Shown: piece by piece, positions 8,200 through 14,256 of the stretch
How positions within the stretch are numbered: position 1 is the stretch's first letter
How the letters are laid out: each line of letters begins with the position of its first letter
Origin: an uncultured Clostridia bacterium
GTDB lineage: Bacteria > Bacillota > Clostridia > Oscillospirales > QAKW01
Direction of reading: 5' to 3'
DNA length: 20,505 bases
Assembly (NCBI GenBank): GCA_944387905.1
Contig: CALXGU010000006.1
Span: 1-20,505 of the forward strand
Translations under genes and position numbers: made by a program
Notes under the pieces: model-generated
What the model was told of the DNA's origin: nothing
Database searches by the model: none
What the model saw: only the letters and a program-made list of their open reading frames with translations

Positions 8200-8775
8200 T
8201 TAGATCGTAGTTGCGTTCATTTTCTCCGCCATTCCGTAAACAAGCTTTATAAGCTCGGCGTTTGAAATAAGCCCGCCCACCGTAATTATACCCGGTATGT
8301 TATTTGCTTTGGATATATATACCTCGTTTGCATATTCTCCGGTGAGTATAAAATAGACTCTGTCGCTTTCAATGCTTTTTTTGCCGCCTGTCTGCGTATA
8401 AACGGAGAACTTTTCAACATCGTCATATCTGTATTCTATATAGAAATCCTTAAGATTGTTTATATCGTTGATATTGTCCTCCGGGTTGTCATAAGCAAAA
8501 TAAGCATTTCCGAAAGCTCCTTCTTTATAGATATCAACTGCATCTGCGCGCTTTCTGTTAAGCGTCACTATCTCATTGAACCGGCTGTCGTCCGGATAGA
8601 GCTCAAGGCTTTTCTTTTGATAGTGCAGCACTATGCTGTCGGGCGTTTTGAATATTTCGTACTTGCTGGGCTTTGAAAATTTATTCACTGAATATATGAC
8701 CGTCACAATGTTTACGGCAGCTATCAATACTGCCAAAACAACTATCCACAGCTTTTTGCTTTTAACCCAGCTCAT
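8200..8775 (-). CDS. Membrane-anchored protein of unknown function, 'B1' (paralogue of B2)
   Basis: A 191-residue protein I do not recognise. From the ATG at 8775 it begins MSWVKSKKLW, then one hydrophobic segment (about residues 9-30, IVVLAVLIAAVNIVTVIYSV). The remainder of about 160 residues is polar and probably outside the membrane. It contains FKTPDSIVLHYQKKSLELYP, an acidic DNPEDNINDINNLKDFYIEY stretch and a C-terminal VGGLISNAELIKLVYGM. An in-frame ATG ten codons earlier exists, but the inner start has AGGAGT about 6 bases upstream and keeps the anchor at the N terminus. It overlaps the A1 gene by 14 bases, indicating coupled expression. It is nearly identical to B2 (11005-11562) over most of its length; the C-terminal residues differ. 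A role as partner or immunity protein for A1 is inference from pairing only. Confidence 0.75.
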   Translation of the reverse strand: MSWVKSKKLWIVVLAVLIAAVNIVTVIYSVNKFSKPSKYEIFKTPDSIVLHYQKKSLELYPDDSRFNEIVTLNRKRADAVDIYKEGAFGNAYFAYDNPEDNINDINNLKDFYIEYRYDDVEKFSVYTQTGGKKSIESDRVYFILTGEYANEVYISKANNIPGIITVGGLISNAELIKLVYGMAEKMNATTI

Positions 8776-9723
8776 AATAATACTCCTGTCCGTCATAAAG
8801 TACATCGCCGTTATACCTGTAAGTTATATCTATTGCAGCTTTGAGATAATATTTATCTCCTAATTTTTTGAGATTGACAGAGTCGACATCATAGTCGACA
8901 AGATTATCAGGATACAGACATTTTACATATTCGTCTATATCGTCCAAAAGCTGCTGTTCCGGTATGTCCTCAATAATGCCGATATCAAAGTCGTCAAATT
9001 TTTGATAATCTACCAGATCGCAGCCAAACAGCAAACCGTTTGTACAAATATCGATAAAACAGCGCTCCCCTACAGCATAGCCGTACTTTTTGGCAAAACT
9101 AAAAGTGTAAGTATGGATATCACTATTCATAACAGTCCATTCATGTTCATAACTATTAAATTCACTGCCGTACAGCGCATATGCATATTCTTCAGCCTTT
9201 TCTATCGCCTGCTCTTCAGAAAGCAGATCGCTGGCATTTATGGTATTTATATCTTTTGTAAGACTATCTAATTTAAAACTGACAAGGTTTCCGGATAAAT
9301 CATAGCTATATTCGTTGCCATTTTCGTCTGTGTAAATATCAAACGTATAATCATCATAATACGTTACGGTATTTTTATAAGCCACACTTGTTCCCTGTGC
9401 AGCTATACTTCCTCCGCCGGATGCTGCATTTGGCTTGTCAATTATCTTTCCAAAGTGAAATTGTTCGTCCGCCGAGTTGTTGCCTTCACCAAAGAGCTCA
9501 AGCTGTCTTGTCCTTTTTGCAAACAGACGAGTTTTGCTTTCACTGATGCTTTCATGCGCATTTTCCGGTATAGCATAACTGATGATACCTCCCGCAATCG
9601 ACAATGCAAGCACCAACAGCAGCGATATCATTGCAATTCTGTATTTTTTCATGTGCCCCACCTCATTTCAATACACTTAATTCACATTACAGTTTCGTTT
9701 GCAAAACAGCTACCAAAATATCT
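8239..9723 (-). repeat. Duplicated A-B cassette, copy 1
   Basis: Covers B1, A1 and the shared upstream sequence. Identity with copy 2 is very high at 8351-8815 (B N-terminal two thirds and the A/B junction) and around 9022-9085, and low in the A N-terminal half. It ends inside the last codons of the caspase-like gene. Confidence 0.8.
8762..9652 (-). CDS. Membrane-anchored or secreted protein with PepSY/cystatin-like appearance, 'A1' (paralogue of A2)
   Basis: A 296-residue protein beginning MKKYRIAMISLLLVLALS, a signal anchor of about 22 hydrophobic residues after a basic n-region. The exported part contains DENGNEYSYDLSGNLVSFKLD, then LLSEEQAIEKAEEYAYALYG, then YTFSFAKKYGYAVGERCFIDICTNGLLFG. 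This helix-then-strands order (ExA helix, Y.F.F strand, I.I..NG.L strand) resembles PepSY/YcdB-type cystatin-like modules, but that is a resemblance rather than a firm assignment. The C terminus ends GDVLYDGQEYYYELG. The start with GAGGTGG 5 bases upstream is preferred to an in-frame GTG at 9661. It follows the caspase-like gene by 29 bases and overlaps B1 by 14, so the three are probably one transcript. PepSY-type domains often inhibit peptidases, which makes the neighbour interesting. Confidence 0.75.
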   Translation of the reverse strand: MKKYRIAMISLLLVLALSIAGGIISYAIPENAHESISESKTRLFAKRTRQLELFGEGNNSADEQFHFGKIIDKPNAASGGGSIAAQGTSVAYKNTVTYYDDYTFDIYTDENGNEYSYDLSGNLVSFKLDSLTKDINTINASDLLSEEQAIEKAEEYAYALYGSEFNSYEHEWTVMNSDIHTYTFSFAKKYGYAVGERCFIDICTNGLLFGCDLVDYQKFDDFDIGIIEDIPEQQLLDDIDEYVKCLYPDNLVDYDVDSVNLKKLGDKYYLKAAIDITYRYNGDVLYDGQEYYYELG

Positions 9724-10755
9724 TTGCTTTAAATTTTGATAGCTGTCACCATATTCTTTTCTAACAGCATCATCTGCTGCTGTTGCGGCATTTGCAATAT
9801 TTTTCTGAGACAAATAACTGCTTTTAAAAAACTCAGTCGCCCAATCTATCAGATGCGGCTGTTTTATTTTCTGCTCCCAGCCCAACGCACAGGTGGCGCC
9901 CTTCTCTAAAGCCATATCAACAAGGTTTTTCTGAGCTCCAATTTTGTCACCAGTACTGCATCCTAAAAATATTGCAAGTCTTACTTCGCTTAAAGCTCCA
10001 TCGGCATATGACCCTATAGACCTATCAGCGTTTGTCATTCCAATTTGAGTCTGTGCATATAGATAAGTCACATTTGTAGGAGAATCATCGCACGTGAATT
10101 TTTCGGGGTCTGCATGATTGGAAATCAAAAAGATGCGACTTGATGGAAATGTATCATAAACCGGCTGCGCAAGATTATTTGTATAATATTGTCCGTCGTA
10201 TCCCATGCCCCATATATATGACATGCTATTTATTCCGATACCAGTCGAATCAACTTTCGTATTGTCTTTATATAAAAATAATCTGGCATAGCCTAATGTA
10301 TTATTTTTTATCCTGAACTTGTACTGTGAGCCTGAATATCCCACTGAACTTATCACCTTGGCATAATACGTATTTCCCGATATTACTCTGCAGCGCACCA
10401 TTTCCTGAGTACCAGAAGGTTTAGCTGAACATCCAAGATAAGTTCCATTACTTGAATAAACGTACAAATCATAATTGCATCCGGATGGAATGTTACCAAG
10501 CCAAATATTTGCAAAACCGGTATATGTAGCGGTATATTTCCACCAGTCAACATCTGAAGTGCTACTGATCGTCCCGAAATTATCATAATCATCATATGTT
10601 GTATCAGCTGTATCTATTATATTATTACTTTCTGATTCATATATAGTCCCTGCTGAAGCTGATACATTCAAAGGGCACATCCAAATCAATAGAGTAAAAA
10701 TTGATAGCAAAGAAATTATTTTATATGGTTTTTTGTTTTCATTTTCATCTTCCAA
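9682..10755 (-). CDS. Secreted protein with PPC domain and caspase-like (clan CD / CHAT-like) putative cysteine peptidase domain
   Basis: Up to 357 residues. A hydrophobic signal sequence (about 12-28, KIISLLSIFTLLIWMCP) ends in VSASA, a good signal-peptidase site. Residues about 37-149 match a bacterial pre-peptidase C-terminal (PPC) beta-sandwich: ESESNNIIDTADT, then TSDVDWWKYTA, YDLYVYSSNGTY and YYAKVISS. The rest has a caspase/CHAT layout: strand RIFLISNHADP with candidate His214, strand RLAIFLGCSTGD with candidate Cys266, then the helix NLVDMALEKGATCALGW and WATEFFKSSYLSQKNIANAATAADDAV. CHAT enzymes show the analogous HxxxHG, SACETG and TLW pattern. Catalysis is inferred. The start is uncertain: this frame begins at a TTG without a good ribosome binding site and gives an acidic n-region, while an out-of-frame ATG with GGAAG would need a -1 shift at 10728-10734. 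The gene ends 29 bases before A1. Confidence 0.7.
   Translation of the reverse strand: MEDENENKKPYKIISLLSIFTLLIWMCPLNVSASAGTIYESESNNIIDTADTTYDDYDNFGTISSTSDVDWWKYTATYTGFANIWLGNIPSGCNYDLYVYSSNGTYLGCSAKPSGTQEMVRCRVISGNTYYAKVISSVGYSGSQYKFRIKNNTLGYARLFLYKDNTKVDSTGIGINSMSYIWGMGYDGQYYTNNLAQPVYDTFPSSRIFLISNHADPEKFTCDDSPTNVTYLYAQTQIGMTNADRSIGSYADGALSEVRLAIFLGCSTGDKIGAQKNLVDMALEKGATCALGWEQKIKQPHLIDWATEFFKSSYLSQKNIANAATAADDAVRKEYGDSYQNLKQRYFGSCFANETVM
10728..10748 (-). other. Slippery heptamer A AAA AAC joining a well-initiated ATG to the caspase-like frame
   Basis: On the minus strand two in-frame ATGs (10748 and 10742) read M-K-M-K-T-K-N-H-I-K then stop at 10716. GGAAG lies 6 bases before the second ATG. 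Codons 6-7 are AAA AAC preceded by A, the exact X-XXY-YYZ phasing of a -1 slippery site (10734-10728). A -1 shift there gives M-K-M-K-T-K-N-P-Y-K-I-I-S-L-L, a textbook basic n-region leading into the signal peptide. A lost A in the A6 run, by mutation or sequencing error, would look the same. Confidence 0.5.
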
Positions 10756-10789
10756 TATATTCTATGTTTAAAACATCTAAAGGACAAAG

Positions 10790-10820
10790 AGCGCAAAAGC
10801 TTATCCAAAGCCTTTGCGCT
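10790..10820 (-). terminator. Hairpin directly after the 22-codon ORF; intrinsic terminator or attenuator
   Basis: Arms 10808-10820 and 10790-10802 (AGCGCAAAGGCTT with AAGCTTTTGCGCT on the minus strand) form 13 pairs including one G-U, with the 5-base loop TGGAT. It begins at the base after the small ORF's TAA. The following tract (CTTTGTCCTTT) is only moderately U-rich. Only about 40 bases separate it from the caspase-like start, too few for an evident separate promoter. Confidence 0.6.
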
Positions 10821-10889
10821 TTAATAGGATAAGATAAGTCTTGTTGATAAATAAAGCAAAATGTAAGCGCAGAATAATATGATTTTCAT
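10821..10889 (-). CDS. 22-residue hydrophobic peptide ORF (leader peptide or small membrane peptide)
   Basis: ATG at 10889 with a strong ribosome binding site AAGGAGGAG 5 bases upstream, reading M-K-I-I-L-F-C-A-Y-I-L-L-Y-L-S-T-R-L-I-L-S-Y then TAA: 22 residues, hydrophobic, with a Lys near the start and one Arg near the end. The near-perfect ribosome binding site in an otherwise AT-rich leader is the main evidence for translation. The stop codon directly touches a strong hairpin, and the caspase-like gene starts just beyond. It could be a leader peptide whose translation controls the hairpin, or a small membrane peptide in its own right. No similarity to a known family is claimed. Leucine (five) and isoleucine (four) are abundant, but there is no run of identical codons as in classic amino-acid attenuators. 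Confidence 0.55.
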   Translation of the reverse strand: MKIILFCAYILLYLSTRLILSY

Positions 10890-10931
10890 TTGTTCTCCTC
10901 CTTACAATTTGATTTTGTATTTTCTAATTTA

Positions 10932-10960
10932 ATTTTACCATATATTTTAATAAAAATAAA
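10932..10960 (-). promoter_or_regulatory. Candidate promoter for the small peptide ORF and caspase-like operon
   Basis: An extended -10 (TG-G-TAAAAT, hexamer at 10932-10937) lies 17 bases downstream of a weak -35 (TTTATT, 10955-10960), about 45 bases before the small ORF. The region is very AT-rich, so chance matches are easy. Confidence 0.35.
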
Positions 10961-11004
10961 TGTTTATTTGTAATATTTCCACTATTCTAAAAATACCGCA
11001 AAAC

Positions 11005-11562
11005 TTAATAATTCATCATTGAAAACACAAGCTTTATAAGCTCGGCGTTTGAAATAAGCCCGCCCACCGTAATCGAATCACAATCTTGCTTTACCTTAGG
11101 TATAAAAACTTCGTTGCAAAAGCTGCCGGTCAGAATATAATACACCCTGTCGCTTTCAATGCTTTTTTTGCCGCCTGTCTGCGTATAAATGGAAAACTTT
11201 TCAGCATCGTCATATCTGTATTCTATATAGAAATCCTTGAGATTGTTTATATCGTTGATATTGTCCTCCGGGTTGTCATAAGCACGATAAACCGTTCCGA
11301 AATCTCCTTCTTTATAGATATCAACTGCATCTGCGCGCTTTCTGTTAAGCGTCACTATCTCATTGAACCGGCTGTCGTCCGGATAGAGCTCAAGGCTTTT
11401 CTTTTGATAGTGCAGCACTATGCTGTCGGGCGTTTTGAATATTTCGTACTTGCTGGGCTTTGAAAATTTATTCACTGAATATATGACCGTCACAATGTTT
11501 ACGGCAGCTATCAATACTGCCAAAACAACTATCCACAGCTTTTTGCTTTTAACCCAGCTCAT
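11005..11562 (-). CDS. Membrane-anchored protein of unknown function, 'B2' (paralogue of B1)
   Basis: A 185-residue protein starting MSWVKSKKLW with the same single N-terminal membrane segment as B1. It is almost identical through the central region (SIVLHYQKKSLELYPDDSRF, ADAVDIYKEG, NPEDNINDINNLKDFYIEY). It differs at a few positions (DFGTVYRAYD against AFGNAYFAYD), in the strand before the last block (SFCNEVFIPKVKQDCDSI against EYANEVYISKANNIPGI) and at the extreme C terminus (VFSMMNY). As in copy 1, the start has AGGAGT upstream and overlaps the A2 stop by 14 bases. No terminator is evident in the 115 bases before the small peptide ORF, so some readthrough into the caspase-like operon is possible. 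Confidence 0.75.
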   Translation of the reverse strand: MSWVKSKKLWIVVLAVLIAAVNIVTVIYSVNKFSKPSKYEIFKTPDSIVLHYQKKSLELYPDDSRFNEIVTLNRKRADAVDIYKEGDFGTVYRAYDNPEDNINDINNLKDFYIEYRYDDAEKFSIYTQTGGKKSIESDRVYYILTGSFCNEVFIPKVKQDCDSITVGGLISNAELIKLVFSMMNY

Positions 11563-12460
11563 AGTAATACTCCTGCCCGTCATAAAGTACATCGCCGTTA
11601 TTATCGTAATGTATATTCACTAACGCCAAAAGATAATATTTATCACCGTTTTTCTTCAAATTAACAGAGTCGACATCATAGTCGACAAGATTATCAGAAT
11701 ACAGATATTTTACATATTCGTCTATATCGTCCAAAAGCTGCTGCTCAGGTATATTTGAAAGCATATCCGTATCAAAGTCTTTATACTTGTTGTAATCCGT
11801 ACGCTGTGCGGCAAACAGCAAACCGTTTGTACAAATATCGATAAAACAGCGCTCCCCCACAGCATAGCCGTACTTTTTGGCAAACCCGAACGAATAATAA
11901 TGCTGATCCAAATGAGCAGAAGACCACTCTGTCACATAATCCCCCATTTCATCTCCGAACAGCAAATATACATATTTCTGCGCAAGTTCCAGGGCTTGCT
12001 GCTCTGTAAGCAAATCGCTTGCATTTTGTATGTTTACATCCCTGACAAGAGGGTAAATATTAAACAATATCAAATTACCTGACAAGTCATACTTATATTC
12101 ATTGAGTTTCCAGTTTTCGTTTTTGTCAGGATTTACATCGTAATACACATCATAGCTGTATTTGCCGTTTTTTGATTCAGAATGCGAATATTTCAGCTCG
12201 GTGCCGTTTGGAGATATGCTTTTTCCGCCCGACGCGGTCGCTTTGCCGTCAACGATTTCTCTTGTGAAAAAATCCTTATCTTCTAAATTATCATTATAAC
12301 CGGGCAATACCAATGTTTTTGTCCTTGCGGCAAAAAGCCGCTTGCCGTTTTTTGCGGCGCTGATGTCAATAGTATCGATACCGGCAACCACCGCCATACA
12401 TCCGACAACGGATATGACCAAAACAATCAGCAATATAACTATAGCTCTGTATTTTTTCAT
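11549..12460 (-). CDS. Membrane-anchored or secreted protein with PepSY/cystatin-like appearance, 'A2' (paralogue of A1)
   Basis: A 303-residue protein starting MKKYRAIVILLIVLVISVVG, a signal anchor. It aligns with A1 throughout but unevenly. The N-terminal third is diverged, with shared marks RLFA.RT, ATASGG/NAASGG and YKYDLSGNLILF. The block GFAKKYGYAVGERCFIDICTNGLLFA is nearly identical, as is the C-terminal EQQLLDDIDEYVKYLY to QEYYYELG. The middle contains NASDLLTEQQALELAQKYVYLLFG, the same helix as in A1. The start has GAGGTGG 5 bases upstream, in an upstream sequence also shared with A1; the in-frame GTG at 12469 is too close to that site. No clear promoter was found between it and the terminator at 12681-12715. 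The PepSY-like assignment is tentative. Confidence 0.75.
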   Translation of the reverse strand: MKKYRAIVILLIVLVISVVGCMAVVAGIDTIDISAAKNGKRLFAARTKTLVLPGYNDNLEDKDFFTREIVDGKATASGGKSISPNGTELKYSHSESKNGKYSYDVYYDVNPDKNENWKLNEYKYDLSGNLILFNIYPLVRDVNIQNASDLLTEQQALELAQKYVYLLFGDEMGDYVTEWSSAHLDQHYYSFGFAKKYGYAVGERCFIDICTNGLLFAAQRTDYNKYKDFDTDMLSNIPEQQLLDDIDEYVKYLYSDNLVDYDVDSVNLKKNGDKYYLLALVNIHYDNNGDVLYDGQEYYYELG

Positions 12461-12468
12461 GCATCCCA

Positions 12469-12530
12469 CCTCATTTCAATACACTAAATCTCATTAAAAT
12501 TTCGTTCAAAAGCAATAAAGAACGATACCT
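12469..12530 (-). pseudogene. Possible relic of the C-terminal end of a second caspase-like gene upstream of A2
   Basis: The sequence upstream of A2 aligns with the sequence upstream of A1. In copy 1 that sequence includes the last codons of the caspase-like gene (9685-9723, reading R-Y-F-G-S-C-F-A-N-E-T-V-M). At the same distance in copy 2 (12492-12530) the frame reads R-Y-R-S-L-L-L-L-N-E-I-L-M, with the same length, shared R-Y, N-E and final M, and about 23 of 39 bases matching. The next 20 or so bases (GTGTATTGAAATGAGGTGGG) are identical. It suggests the ancestral unit was caspase-A-B and the upstream caspase was lost. Confidence 0.4.
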
Positions 12531-12680
12531 TTTAACTGCAGATTTTATTCGGATATGATATAACATCCTTCTTTACTTATAATTGTATTGTAAATTCAAA
12601 AATGTTGCGTTTTTGTAAAAATATATAGAATTTGGTTAGAATGTATATTTTTATATGATTGATTTGTCTGTTTTTACAAC

Positions 12681-12715
12681 AAAAAAAGACACGAAAAACA
12701 AAATCTTCGTGTCTT
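12681..12715 (-). terminator. Rho-independent terminator after the GH27 / small-protein operon
   Basis: On the minus strand there is a 10-bp stem AAGACACGAA / TTCGTGTCTT (12706-12715 with 12686-12695) and a 10-base loop, followed by a run of seven T. It lies 5 bases after the small protein's stop codon. Confidence 0.85.
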
Positions 12716-12720
12716 CATAA

Positions 12721-12921
12721 TTAAAACAATGCGCATGTGCCGCTTTGGGTATAAAAATCAATAAGCTGTTCAATAGCGCTTCTGGGCATTTGGATATACT
12801 CTGCAAGACAGTCTATACACATATATTCCTCCGCCCCGCGGTTTATAAGTTTTTTATATATTGGTATAGCGTCTGACTCAAGACTTTTGCCGCATTTAAA
12901 GCATGTACTTTCGTTTGCCAT
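12721..12921 (-). CDS. Small four-cysteine (probably zinc-binding) protein, coupled to GH27
   Basis: A 66-residue protein starting MANESTCFKCGKSL. Cys7-x2-Cys10 and Cys35-x2-Cys38 (YMCIDCLAEY) form two zinc-knuckle-like pairs 25 residues apart, with a further Cys63 near the C terminus (SGTCALF). A metal-binding ribbon is the natural reading; the function is unknown. Its ATG shares a base with the GH27 stop (TAATG at 12919-12923), an arrangement for termination-reinitiation. There is no good ribosome binding site of its own, which supports coupling. An upstream in-frame ATG at 12945 inside GH27 is less likely. It is the last gene before the terminator. Confidence 0.75.
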   Translation of the reverse strand: MANESTCFKCGKSLESDAIPIYKKLINRGAEEYMCIDCLAEYIQMPRSAIEQLIDFYTQSGTCALF

Positions 12922-14084
12922 TATTTCAAATCTTGGATCTTGCAACGGAAAATTTTACAGTCATGCGCTTTTATCTTATCAACAATGATCTCTGAAAATA
13001 CACCGGCATCACACTGATTTACGCAGTCATAAGCGCGCAGGCACTTGCCTGTTGTTACAGGCAGGCCGATATCAAAAAGCTGAAGAGAAAGAGTACGATC
13101 TTTATCGGAAAAGTTAAATGCGCCCAAAGCTATATCACCGTTTGAAAGCATTTTTATCATCCAGAAGTACTCTCTGGGAGCTTCAGGAGAAGACCCGATG
13201 TAATAAGGGGATCTACCCTCAATATCCTGATTTATTGCTATAAGATCGCGGTTTGTAAGTGTTTTTTTAGTTGCCTCGTTCATACTGCGTATATCGCAGC
13301 CTATCATAAGAGGTGAATTCATCATGCACCAAAATGCAAAATGAGTTCTGTAATCAATATCAGTGCATTTTGAAATCTCAGAATTTGCTATAAGCTGATT
13401 AGTACTTTTTCCATACATACCTACAACAAGCATATCGATATCATTAAAGCAATATGAGCCACTGTAAGAAATTTTACTTATTTGAGAAAGTGCCAGCTGC
13501 TTTATAGACTGCCATGAATCGCGTATATCTACTGTTGATCTGTACATCTGTGCACCGGTAGAACGTATCCATGTTTCAACATTTTCAGAGCCCCAGTTGC
13601 ATGCCGAAAACAGAATATCACGGCCGCAATTTCTTAGAGCCATTGCCATGCGTCTGTAAAGAATATTACCATCAATTTTTGGCTTAAAACAATTATCATA
13701 CTTAAGAAAATCCACACCCCACTCTGCAAAAGTTTCAGCATCAGTGAATTCATGATCAAAGGAGCCGGGATAACATGCGCATGTAAGCGGACCGTTGCAT
13801 GAATACATACCGAATTTAAGGCCTTTTGAATGTATGTAGTCGGCAAGCGCTTTCATACCTGAAGGAAATTTTTCAGGGTCTTCCTGTAATCTTCCGTCTT
13901 TGTCACGCTCTTTCAGACTCCAGCAGTCATCGATTACAACATATTCGTAACCAGCGTCATGTAAACCGCTTTCAATCATTGCGTTAGCTGACTTTTTTAC
14001 AACTTCTTCATTGATATCTTCCGTAAAGGTGTTCCATGAGTTCCATCCCATGGGCGGGGTTAGTCCGAGATACTTATTATCCAT
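12921..14084 (-). CDS. Alpha-galactosidase, glycoside hydrolase family 27
   Basis: Retaining glycosidase that removes terminal alpha-galactosyl residues from raffinose-family sugars, galactomannans or glycolipids. The 387-residue protein opens with the family signature LTPPMGWNSWNTF (8-20), followed by YEYVVIDDCW (46-55) and DPEKFPSGMKALADYIHSKGLKFG. The nucleophile strand is FLKYDNC (Asp130), and the acid/base region is YRSTVDIRDSW (Asp186, aligning with Asp231 of human GLA). A C-terminal beta domain follows (GDIALGAFNFSDKDRTLSL). There is no signal peptide, so it should act on imported sugars. Some GH27 members cleave beta-L-arabinopyranose instead, which cannot be excluded. The ATG has AAAGGGA about 6 bases upstream and a near-consensus promoter at 14134-14161. 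No sugar transporter or regulator is adjacent. Confidence 0.92.
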   Translation of the reverse strand: MDNKYLGLTPPMGWNSWNTFTEDINEEVVKKSANAMIESGLHDAGYEYVVIDDCWSLKERDKDGRLQEDPEKFPSGMKALADYIHSKGLKFGMYSCNGPLTCACYPGSFDHEFTDAETFAEWGVDFLKYDNCFKPKIDGNILYRRMAMALRNCGRDILFSACNWGSENVETWIRSTGAQMYRSTVDIRDSWQSIKQLALSQISKISYSGSYCFNDIDMLVVGMYGKSTNQLIANSEISKCTDIDYRTHFAFWCMMNSPLMIGCDIRSMNEATKKTLTNRDLIAINQDIEGRSPYYIGSSPEAPREYFWMIKMLSNGDIALGAFNFSDKDRTLSLQLFDIGLPVTTGKCLRAYDCVNQCDAGVFSEIIVDKIKAHDCKIFRCKIQDLK

Positions 14085-14133
14085 AATTTTTCCCTTTCTG
14101 TCTCATAGAGGCATTAAGATTAGAATTACCTTC

Positions 14134-14161
14134 ATTATATAGCACTGATATTTAATGTCAA
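14134..14161 (-). promoter_or_regulatory. Promoter of the GH27 operon
   Basis: TTGACA (14156-14161), a 16-base spacer, then TATAAT (14134-14139) on the minus strand. Both hexamers are perfect. It diverges from the plus-strand promoter at 14198-14226. Confidence 0.85.
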
Positions 14162-14197
14162 TATTTTTTTACAAATAAATCAATTTATAAATACGAC

Positions 14198-14226
14198 TGT
14201 ACAAACGCCAAAAAACATATTATAAT
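14198..14226 (+). promoter_or_regulatory. Promoter of the CapD-like gene
   Basis: TGTACA (14198-14203), a 17-base spacer, then TATAAT (14221-14226), about 30 bases before the start codon at 14257. Confidence 0.7.
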
Positions 14227-14256
14227 GACTTTGATTTTTTTTACGGAGAGATTGTT

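Larger units (their letters stand above)
11026..12530 (-). repeat. Duplicated A-B cassette, copy 2
   Basis: Direct repeat of copy 1 in the same orientation, with the caspase-like gene and its leader between the copies. The identical blocks alternate with diverged ones, which points to a duplication followed by gene conversion or uneven selection. Confidence 0.8.

Noticed and set aside
12470..12566. Independent 31-codon gene upstream of A2
   Set aside because: The ATG directly follows AGG with no spacing, and its end aligns with the caspase-like gene tail, so a relic explains it better.
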